Source: Gammaproteobacteria bacterium
Lineage (GTDB): Bacteria; Pseudomonadota; Gammaproteobacteria; Pseudomonadales; Azotimanducaceae
Reading direction: 5' to 3'
Assembly (NCBI GenBank): GCA_002719135.1
Contig: PBGU01000001.1
Location: 19,707-26,066 of the forward strand
DNA length: 6,360 nucleotides
The notes under the pieces are model-generated. The model was given only the letters and a program-made list of their open reading frames with translations, was not told where the DNA came from and did no database searches. Below, one piece after another: positions 1 to 6,360 of the stretch (its first letter is position 1; each line of letters starts with the position of its first letter). The position numbers and the translations under genes are program-made.

Positions 1-347
1 GCGTCGCGCGGTAGCGTTTCTGGTACAAACCAGCCAATTTCCGAACACTTATCGGGTTCCCCGATCTCAGCTATACCGGTCCATTCATGTGCTTCGAAAA
101 TGAAGTCGACGCCACCCATGAACGGCATAACGACCAGTGGCTGTACCGCTTTTGTCTCGATACGGACTTCTTCTTTGCATTCCCGCATTGCCGCGTTGGA
201 CACGGTTTCGCCCGCTTGGAGGTGTCCACCGGGCAGTCCTAGGTATCCATCCATCAACCCCGTTCCCTTTCGACGGAGTAACAACAGTCGACCCCCTTCA
301 TCGAAGATCAACGTGTGCACGACGATCGGAAACGTTACGCTGTCCAT
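1..347 (-). CDS. Nudix (MutT-like) hydrolase, 3' end cut off by the window edge
   Basis: Reading from ATG at 347 down to base 1 gives 115 open codons with no stop, so the C-terminus lies outside the window. Nudix enzymes cleave nucleoside diphosphates linked to another moiety, using Mg2+ bound by the Nudix-box glutamates. The box is clear: an LPGG lead-in (residues 38-41), then G41, E47, R55-E56, and E59-E60, matching GX5EX7REUXEEXGU except that the late glycine is Arg62. A hydrophobic first strand (VVHTLIF, residues 9-15) and an LLLLRR strand (21-26) precede it. Downstream, DFIFEAHEWTG (81-91) and EPDKCSEIGWF (97-107) resemble a common family of small, roughly 140-160 residue, soluble Nudix proteins. 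The substrate cannot be predicted from the sequence. The next upstream in-frame codons contain no better start, and no ribosome-binding site is visible. It is divergent from gltB, so a functional link to nitrogen assimilation is not implied. The family call is secure; the specific activity is unknown. Confidence 0.9.
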   Translation of the reverse strand, partial: MDSVTFPIVVHTLIFDEGGRLLLLRRKGTGLMDGYLGLPGGHLQAGETVSNAAMRECKEEVRIETKAVQPLVVMPFMGGVDFIFEAHEWTGIAEIGEPDKCSEIGWFVPETLPRD

Positions 348-349
348 GC

Positions 350-377
350 TTGGATGATGGCACGGACCGGATAAATT
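350..377 (+). promoter_or_regulatory. Weak candidate sigma-70-type promoter for gltB
   Basis: TTGGAT at 350-355 and TAAATT at 372-377 are separated by 16 bases and match the -35 and -10 consensus at 3 of 6 and 4 of 6 positions. Transcription would start near 384, giving a leader of roughly 30 bases before the ATG at 417. That would exclude the TTG at 378 as the start. The match is poor and the consensus may not apply in this lineage, so this is only a suggestion. The divergent Nudix gene must also be transcribed from this region or further into gltB; no convincing minus-strand promoter was seen. Confidence 0.18.
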
Positions 378-416
378 TTGTTTGACGTCAGCGAACTTCC
401 CAAAAAAAAGCAGCGC

Positions 417-3400
417 ATGAATGAGCTCTCGCGACAGCTTACTCTCGGTATGCCTCCTCGGCGTGGTCTCTACGATCCCGCTCTCGAGAAGGATGCCTGC
501 GGCGTTGGATTTATTTGCGACATCAAGGGCCGAGCGAGCCGCGTAATCATGGATGATGCCAACCACATGAATTGCTGCATGGTCCACCGCGGCGGCTTGG
601 GCTACGAGAAAAACACAGGGGATGGTGCGGGCATCCTTACTGGCTTGCCTATTCATTTTCTGCGGCGTGTCGTCCGCGATGTGTTGGATACCGAGTTACC
701 CCAGGACGGCGCATTTGGCGCAGGCATCGTATTCCTGCCACGTGATCAGGAAGAACGAGCGCACTGCAAGCAAGTTTTTGAATCTACTATCGCAGAAGCC
801 GGTCAGCGCCTTGTCGGGTGGAGAGAACTCCCCATACAACCAGATAAGGCCGATATCGGCGACGCAGCTCGGGCAGCGATGCCAGCAATGGAACAGGTCT
901 TTATCGCATCGGACGAAGGGCTTGAAGGGGACGCGCTCGAGCGCAAACTGTACTTGATTCGAAAGCACGCAACGCACCAGTTACGTTCTAACGAAGAACT
1001 CGTCGAACGATCGTTGTTTTACGTTTGTAGTCTTTCGACCAAGGTCATTATCTATAAAGGCATGTTGACGCCACACCAACTGTATAACTTCTTCCCTGAT
1101 CTCGCTGATACCGACTACCAAACACATCTAGCCATGGTCCACTCGCGTTTTTCTACCAACACCTTTCCCTCCTGGGATCGAGCTCAGCCGAACCGATTTA
1201 TGAGCCACAACGGCGAAATCAATACGCTACTCGGTAACAAGAATTGGATGAATGCTCGTGAAGGAACGCTGCAATCCGACCTCTTTGGCAGCGATCTACA
1301 GAAGCTCTTCCCGGTGGTTGAACCCGACTGTTCGGACTCCGGCACATTCGACAACGTTCTTGAATTCTTGCGTCTAACGGGACGGACCCTGCAAGAGTCC
1401 GTCCTCATGATGATCCCTGAGGCATGGCAGCAACACACCACTATGTCTCCCGAGAAAAGAGCGTTCTATGAGTACAACTCGTGTGTATTGGAACCATGGG
1501 ACGGACCCGCATCAATTGCTTTTACGGATGGAACCTATATTGGAGCTGTCCTCGACCGAAACGGCCTGCGACCTTCTCGTTACTACATTACAGACGACGA
1601 CAAATGCATCATGGCATCGGAGGTCGGCGTGGTCGATATACCGCCTGAACGAGTGGTCGAAAAGGGTCGGCTGCAGCCCGGTCGCATTTTTCTCATCGAT
1701 TTCGAAGCGGGACGCATGATCCCGGATGAAGAAATCAAATCGGATTGGGCTCAACGACAGCCATACGGCGAATGGCTTGCGAATGAACGTGTTGAATTGA
1801 CTGATCTCGCTTCAGAAAAACCGGTGCCGGGTCTCGATGTCGATTCAGTTCTAGCCCGCTCCCAGGCATTCGGCTACACGGTCGAAACACTCCAATTTAT
1901 GCTACTTCCGATGGTCAGAGAATTAAGGGACCCTCTCGGTTCGATGGGCAATGACGCGGCCTTAGCCGTCATGTCCGATAAGCCACGCATGCTTTACGAC
2001 TACTTCAAACAGCTGTTTGCGCAAGTCACCAATCCGGCCGTTGATTCAATCCGCGAAGAAGTGATCATGGCTTTGGAATGTTACATCGGGCCTGAAGCAA
2101 ACCTGCTCAGCACAACGCCTCAACACGCTCATCGCCTTCGTATTCCGCAACCTGTCCTATCTAATGAAGAACTCTCGTTACTGAAACACATCGACCACCG
2201 CGGTTGGAAGGCCAAAACCATCGATCTCACGTTTCCAACGCGATCTGGACGGGATGGCTTACTAGCATCGTTGGACCGTATCGCGTCCGAAGCAATCGAC
2301 GCCATTGGCGGTGGATTCAAACTCATCGTGCTATCTGATCGGGCAGTCGATGCAGGCCACGTCGCCATAAGCGCGCTCCTTGCAGTCGGGACCGTACACC
2401 ATCATCTCGTCCGTCATCACGCACGTACACGTATCGGGATCGTTCTCGAAACGGGTGAAGCGCGAGAAGTCCATCACCATTGTCTGTTGGTTGGTTTCGG
2501 TGCGGACGCCGTCAACCCGTACTTGGCGTTCGAGACGCTATGGCAGGCCCGTCGCGATGGGTATCTTGAAGACGCAGCTCACATTAGTGATGACGACGAT
2601 GTTGTCGAGGCATACAAAAAGGCATCGGCCAAAGGCATGCTCAAAGTCATGGCGAAGATGGGGATATCAACGCTGCAGTCATACAAAGGAGCACAAATCT
2701 TCGAGGCCGTTGGCCTTGCCGAGGAAGTTATCGATCGAGCCTTTGCCGGGACGGCGAGTCGCGTCGAAGGTGCAGGATTTGAGGTACTCGCAGAGGAAAT
2801 GCAACGACGTCACGCAATCGGCTTCCCTGGTCGGAATGCGGTTGCCGAGCCCGTCCTGCCTAACCCGGGCGACTTTCATTGGCGGCTTGGAGGCGACCGC
2901 CACATGTGGGATCCGGAGGCCGTGGCCGACCTTCAATCGGCTGCGCGGACGAACAATGAAGAGGCTTACTGGCGATTTGCCGACCACGTCAACAAAACCA
3001 ATACTCGAGAGGCGAATCTTCGTGGTTTGTTGTCGTTCAAAACGACGGCGACCGTCGCTATCCCCCTCGAACAAGTCGAGCCTGAAACCGAGATCATCCC
3101 GCGCTTTGCCACGGGTGCAATGAGTTTTGGCTCAATCTCCGCCGAAGCGCACGAATCGCTAGCCATCGCAATGAATCGAGTCGGGGGTAAGTCCAATACA
3201 GGTGAGGGAGGTGAGGACCCTGATCGTTTTCAACCGATGGAGAATGGCGATTCTAAGAGGTCTGCGATCAAGCAAGTCGCCAGTGGTCGCTTTGGCGTGA
3301 CGGCAAACTATCTAGCCAATTCAGACGAACTGCAAATCAAGATCATTCAGGGTGCGAAACCCGGTGAAGGGGGCGAATTACCCGGCAGTAAGGTCGACGA

Positions 3401-5012
3401 CTACATAGCCAGCATCCGGCACTCAACTCCAGGCGTTGGGTTAATCAGTCCGCCACCTCACCATGATATTTATTCCATCGAGGACATCGCACAACTAATC
3501 CACGACCTCAAGAATGCGAACCCTTCAGCGCGTATCAGTGTCAAATTGGGAGCGGCAATCGGCGTCGGTGCAGTCGCGGCCGGGGTCACTAAAGCGCGGA
3601 GCGATCACCTCGTCATTGCGGGCGATACCGGTGGTACGGGCGCGTCACCTTTAACATCTATCAAGCACGCAGGTGTGCCTTGGGAACTTGGTGTTGCTGA
3701 AGCTCATCAAACCCTGGTGATGAACAATTTGCGTTCACGTGTGGTGCTGCAGACCGATGGGCAGTTGAAAACTGGACGAGACGTAGCCATTGCCATCTGC
3801 CTTGGGGCCGAGGAGTTTGGTTTCGCGACCGCCCCTTTAGTGGCGCTGGGATGCATCATGATGCGCAAATGCCATTTAAATACCTGTCCCGTTGGCATCG
3901 CGACGCAGGATCCCGGGCTGCGCAAGAAATTTGCAGGAGCACCCGAACATGTCGTGAACTATTTTTTCATGGTCGCAAAGGAACTGCGATTGCTCATGGC
4001 CGAACTTGGCTTCCGTACCGTTAACGAGATGATTGGGAAAGTCGACGTGTTGGACGTCGAGCCCGCGGTTGACCATTGGAAAGCAAAAGGCCTCGATCTG
4101 TCACGGGTACTCAGCAAAGCAGAAGAACCCGAAAATTGTCTCGGTGTTTTTTGCATCCACGAACAAGATCACGGTTTGGACCATGCGCTTGATAACAGGC
4201 TCATCGAACTCGCCGAACCCGCGCTCGCTAACGGTACAAGGGTTCGCGCTGAACTCGATATCCGGAACACAAATCGAGTCGTCGGCGGGATGCTATCCAA
4301 CAAGATCATTTGTCGGCGAGGAGCAGAGATGCTGCCCGACGACAGCATCCACTTTAAATTCAACGGCAGTGCCGGACAAAGCTTTGGAGCTTGGCTTGTT
4401 AAGGGTGTCACCCTCGAAGTCGAGGGCGATGCCAACGATTATGTGGGCAAAGGGCTTTCAGGCGGAAGGCTGATCATTTATCCACCCAAAGCAAGCCGTT
4501 TTGTCGCGGAAGAGCAAGTATTAATCGGCAACGTTGCCTTATACGGAGCAACCGCGGGCGAATGTTTCTTTCGAGGTGTGGCGGCCGAACGTTTCTGCGT
4601 CCGTAATAGTGGAGCGCATACCGTAATTGAGGGTGTCGGAGACCATGGTTGCGAGTACATGACCGGGGGAATGGTCGTCGTCCTCGGTCCGACGGGTAGG
4701 AACTTTGCTGCCGGCATGAGCGGTGGTACCGCGTACGTATACGATCCAGCCGGATCGTTCTCCAATTACTGCAATACAGATATGGTTGAACTCGAAAGGG
4801 TAGAGGCACGAGGTGACGTCGACGCATTAAAGGTATTGATCGATAAACATGCAATCTATACAGGTTCGACTAAAGCAAATGCATTGCTCGACGACTGGGC
4901 TGCATCCGTTAGCGCATTCGTTAAGGTGATGCCCACTGACTTCAAGCGGGTACTAGAAGAACAGAAATTGGCTGCAGAGATTGCAGAGAACGAGAGTGGT
5001 TGGGCTAATTAG
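417..5012 (+). CDS. gltB: Glutamate synthase [NADPH], large (alpha) subunit
   Basis: GltB makes two glutamates from glutamine and 2-oxoglutarate in the cytoplasm, with electrons supplied by GltD. From ATG 417 it has 1531 residues, close to the family's usual 1480-1550. Domains, numbered from this start: a class II Ntn glutamine amidotransferase (about 28-430) with catalytic Cys28 in DACGVGF, HSRFSTN at 242-248 and the oxyanion-hole NGE at 265-267; a central domain (about 480-780) with LRDPLG near 503; the FMN synthase domain (about 815-1200) with GAMSFGS at 900-906, K981 in AKPGEGGE and the GDTGGTGA loop at 1069-1076; the 3Fe-4S cysteines C1146, C1152 and C1157; and a GXGXG beta-helix (about 1260-1480, with GKGLSGG near 1344). 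Residues before Cys28 would be removed autocatalytically. An in-frame TTG at 378, just after a TAA at 372, would add 13 residues (1544 total); ATG 450 would give 1520. ATG 417 is preferred but no Shine-Dalgarno supports any of them. The adjacent gltD argues for the NAD(P)H form rather than the ferredoxin-dependent one. Confidence 0.97.
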   Translation: MNELSRQLTLGMPPRRGLYDPALEKDACGVGFICDIKGRASRVIMDDANHMNCCMVHRGGLGYEKNTGDGAGILTGLPIHFLRRVVRDVLDTELPQDGAFGAGIVFLPRDQEERAHCKQVFESTIAEAGQRLVGWRELPIQPDKADIGDAARAAMPAMEQVFIASDEGLEGDALERKLYLIRKHATHQLRSNEELVERSLFYVCSLSTKVIIYKGMLTPHQLYNFFPDLADTDYQTHLAMVHSRFSTNTFPSWDRAQPNRFMSHNGEINTLLGNKNWMNAREGTLQSDLFGSDLQKLFPVVEPDCSDSGTFDNVLEFLRLTGRTLQESVLMMIPEAWQQHTTMSPEKRAFYEYNSCVLEPWDGPASIAFTDGTYIGAVLDRNGLRPSRYYITDDDKCIMASEVGVVDIPPERVVEKGRLQPGRIFLIDFEAGRMIPDEEIKSDWAQRQPYGEWLANERVELTDLASEKPVPGLDVDSVLARSQAFGYTVETLQFMLLPMVRELRDPLGSMGNDAALAVMSDKPRMLYDYFKQLFAQVTNPAVDSIREEVIMALECYIGPEANLLSTTPQHAHRLRIPQPVLSNEELSLLKHIDHRGWKAKTIDLTFPTRSGRDGLLASLDRIASEAIDAIGGGFKLIVLSDRAVDAGHVAISALLAVGTVHHHLVRHHARTRIGIVLETGEAREVHHHCLLVGFGADAVNPYLAFETLWQARRDGYLEDAAHISDDDDVVEAYKKASAKGMLKVMAKMGISTLQSYKGAQIFEAVGLAEEVIDRAFAGTASRVEGAGFEVLAEEMQRRHAIGFPGRNAVAEPVLPNPGDFHWRLGGDRHMWDPEAVADLQSAARTNNEEAYWRFADHVNKTNTREANLRGLLSFKTTATVAIPLEQVEPETEIIPRFATGAMSFGSISAEAHESLAIAMNRVGGKSNTGEGGEDPDRFQPMENGDSKRSAIKQVASGRFGVTANYLANSDELQIKIIQGAKPGEGGELPGSKVDDYIASIRHSTPGVGLISPPPHHDIYSIEDIAQLIHDLKNANPSARISVKLGAAIGVGAVAAGVTKARSDHLVIAGDTGGTGASPLTSIKHAGVPWELGVAEAHQTLVMNNLRSRVVLQTDGQLKTGRDVAIAICLGAEEFGFATAPLVALGCIMMRKCHLNTCPVGIATQDPGLRKKFAGAPEHVVNYFFMVAKELRLLMAELGFRTVNEMIGKVDVLDVEPAVDHWKAKGLDLSRVLSKAEEPENCLGVFCIHEQDHGLDHALDNRLIELAEPALANGTRVRAELDIRNTNRVVGGMLSNKIICRRGAEMLPDDSIHFKFNGSAGQSFGAWLVKGVTLEVEGDANDYVGKGLSGGRLIIYPPKASRFVAEEQVLIGNVALYGATAGECFFRGVAAERFCVRNSGAHTVIEGVGDHGCEYMTGGMVVVLGPTGRNFAAGMSGGTAYVYDPAGSFSNYCNTDMVELERVEARGDVDALKVLIDKHAIYTGSTKANALLDDWAASVSAFVKVMPTDFKRVLEEQKLAAEIAENESGWAN

Positions 5013-5014
5013 CC

Positions 5015-5047
5015 ATGGCCATACAACACACAGCTAATCATGGGTAA
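5015..5047 (+). other. Ten-codon mini-ORF bridging the gltB-gltD junction
   Basis: An ATG at 5015, three bases after the gltB stop, opens a frame reading MAIQHTANHG and ending at TAA 5045-5047. It is out of frame with both neighbours and overlaps the first eight bases of gltD. A ribosome restarting here after gltB would terminate just past the gltD ATG and could reinitiate on it, a possible coupling device. The gltD start lacks a Shine-Dalgarno sequence, which would fit such a mechanism. An ORF this short arises easily by chance, and no ribosome-binding site precedes it either. Coding for a functional peptide is not supported. Confidence 0.12.
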
Positions 5048-6360
5048 GACCACCGGTTTTATCGAATTTCAACGCGAAGCTGCTCCGTACCGAGACGCGG
5101 ACTCACGCCTTCTCGACTTCGACGAGATCTATACGCAACCGGGCACAGCGCACCTTGAGAAACAGGGAGCTCGCTGCATGGATTGCGGTGTCCCTTTTTG
5201 CCAATCCAACGCGCCTCGCGAGCATCGTATTGGTAGAGCCGGCTGTCCCATACACAACCTTATTCCAGAATGGAACGATCTCGTATACAGAGGCCAATGG
5301 CGTGATGCCCTCGATCGATTACACGCAACCAACAACTTTCCGGAATTTACTGGGCGAGTATGCCCCGCGCCATGCGAGGGAAGTTGTGTGCTGGGGATTA
5401 CCGATCCACCCGTCACCATCAAGAACATCGAGATGGCAATCATCGACCGCGGCTTCGAAGAAGGGTGGGTAACTCCGCACCCCCCGCTTTCTCGAACGGG
5501 AAAATCTGTCGCCATAGTCGGATCGGGACCCGCCGGCTTAACAGCGGCAGCGCAACTTAATCGCGTTGGCCATTCGGTAATCGTCTACGAGCGAGCCGAT
5601 CGAATCGGTGGCTTGTTGATGTACGGAATACCCAATATGAAGCTCGATAAAACAGCGGTCGTCGAACGCCGTATCCACCTCCTCCAACAAGAAGGCATTG
5701 AATTCAAGACCGGAATCGACGTCGGAGACGGTTCGGGTAACACGTTTGACGTATTTAAGCTCATCGCAGAAAACGACGTGCTTCTTCTAACCACCGGGGC
5801 AACTACGCCTCGAGACCTACCGATACCCGGTCGGAATTTGAATGGCATCCACTTTGCAATGGATTTTCTGACGAAAAATACGCGCAGTCTTTTAAACTCA
5901 AATCTAGAGGATGGCCAATACATTGACGCGCACGATAAAGACGTCATCGTCATTGGTGGGGGCGATACGGGCACCGATTGTCTAGGTACATCGCTCCGAC
6001 ACGGCTGTCGTTCGCTGACCAATTTCGAAGTATTTCCTGCGCCCCCCAAGGAAAGATCGCCGACTAACCCATGGCCCGAGGACCCCGTGGTTTTTAAGGT
6101 CGACTACGGCCACGCAGAGGCGGCGGCGAAATTTGGTGGTGACCCGCGAGCATGGGCGATCGATTCGCTTGAATTTATCGACGATGGTCACGGTAATGTG
6201 GCGGGCATTAAAACCGTCGATCTTGATTACGCGGGAGGGCAACGCACAACCTTACCCAATTCAGAACGGACTTGGGACACCAATTTGGTTATTTTGGCGA
6301 TGGGCTTTTTAGGGCCGGAACATTATTTATCCGAAGCCCTCGGCGTAGCTCTAGATCAGA
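5040..6360 (+). CDS. gltD: Glutamate synthase [NADPH], small (beta) subunit, 3' end cut off by the window edge
   Basis: GltD is the flavoprotein that oxidises NAD(P)H and feeds electrons through FAD and 4Fe-4S clusters to the FMN of GltB. The frame is open from ATG 5040 to the window end, 440 codons of a protein usually 470-500 long. In order: an N-terminal Fe-S region with C46, C49, C54 and C69 (CMDCGVPFC, then GCPIHN) and a second group C108, C112, C116 (CPAPCEGSC); the FAD dinucleotide fold at 157-173 (VAIVGSGPAG) with the acidic residue E184 ending its second strand; GLLMYGIPNMKLDK at 191-204; and the NAD(P)H fold at 302-318 (VIVIGGGDTGTDC). PWPEDP and KFGGDPR (364-370) are also typical. 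The missing end should hold the last FAD-contacting segment (usually GVFAAGD). It begins 27 bases after gltB, so co-transcription is near certain. The start is set by homology: the N-terminus GFIEFQR is typical of the family and an in-frame TAG (the gltB stop) lies 30 bases upstream. The gap between C54 and C69 is longer than in forms I know. Confidence 0.96.
   Translation, partial: MGKTTGFIEFQREAAPYRDADSRLLDFDEIYTQPGTAHLEKQGARCMDCGVPFCQSNAPREHRIGRAGCPIHNLIPEWNDLVYRGQWRDALDRLHATNNFPEFTGRVCPAPCEGSCVLGITDPPVTIKNIEMAIIDRGFEEGWVTPHPPLSRTGKSVAIVGSGPAGLTAAAQLNRVGHSVIVYERADRIGGLLMYGIPNMKLDKTAVVERRIHLLQQEGIEFKTGIDVGDGSGNTFDVFKLIAENDVLLLTTGATTPRDLPIPGRNLNGIHFAMDFLTKNTRSLLNSNLEDGQYIDAHDKDVIVIGGGDTGTDCLGTSLRHGCRSLTNFEVFPAPPKERSPTNPWPEDPVVFKVDYGHAEAAAKFGGDPRAWAIDSLEFIDDGHGNVAGIKTVDLDYAGGQRTTLPNSERTWDTNLVILAMGFLGPEHYLSEALGVALDQ

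Noticed and set aside
100..385. Plus-strand ORFs over the left edge
   Set aside because: They are antisense to the Nudix gene, whose strand shows an unmistakable Nudix box.
383..390. Perfect 8-base palindrome TGACGTCA in the divergent intergenic region, a possible operator
   Set aside because: The symmetry does not extend beyond eight bases, no second copy lies nearby, and one such palindrome in about 70 bases is not unusual by chance.
2380..3123. Long alternative-frame ORF (247 codons) inside gltB
   Set aside because: It lies wholly within gltB, its translation is low-complexity and Arg/Ser-rich with no recognisable domain, and the gltB frame here encodes the conserved central and FMN domains.
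4474..4854. Antisense ORFs opposite the 3' part of gltB
   Set aside because: They are very rich in Arg and Pro, as expected from the reverse complement of this codon usage, and overlap each other and the conserved GXGXG domain. No start signal or domain was seen.
5585..6242. Antisense ORFs of 154 and 86 codons opposite gltD
   Set aside because: They are shadows of the conserved FAD and NAD(P)H domains of gltD, with no recognisable family.
5040..6360. Possible frameshift in gltD, given an unusual insertion near its start
   Set aside because: Codon-by-codon reading from 5040 to 6360 stays open, and conserved motifs appear in one frame throughout.

Overview
The window carries a glutamate synthase (GOGAT) operon: a complete gltB (large alpha subunit) followed closely by gltD (small beta subunit), which runs off the right edge. 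A divergently oriented Nudix hydrolase gene runs off the left edge. Base composition is moderate, none of the three genes has a clear Shine-Dalgarno sequence, and GltB and GltD resemble the forms I associate with Planctomycetes (Pirellula/Rhodopirellula-like). That assignment comes from memory of family sequences, not a search, and should be read as a bacterium, possibly an uncultured planctomycete.

Layout. Positions 1-347 (minus strand) hold the N-terminal 115 codons of a Nudix hydrolase. Positions 348-416 are a short divergent intergenic region that could hold the gltB promoter. gltB occupies 417-5012 (plus strand, preferred ATG; an alternative TTG lies at 378). A 27-base spacer follows, then gltD from 5040 to the window end (440 codons, about 90% of the usual length). 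No RNA gene, CRISPR array, transposon, terminator or origin was seen.

Function. GltB hydrolyses glutamine in its N-terminal Ntn amidotransferase domain. The ammonia passes through an internal tunnel to the FMN/3Fe-4S synthase domain, where it reductively aminates 2-oxoglutarate to glutamate. GltD takes electrons from NAD(P)H through FAD and 4Fe-4S clusters and delivers them to GltB. With glutamine synthetase (not in this window) this is the GS-GOGAT route of ammonium assimilation. All catalytic and cofactor motifs I could check in the two proteins are present.

This is mostly an ordinary housekeeping locus, and I found no convincing new system. The points most worth a second look are that gltB and gltD lie in the same reading frame with a single TAG and nine sense codons between them, an apparent insertion inside the first cysteine cluster of GltD, and an ambiguous GltB start that sets the propeptide length.
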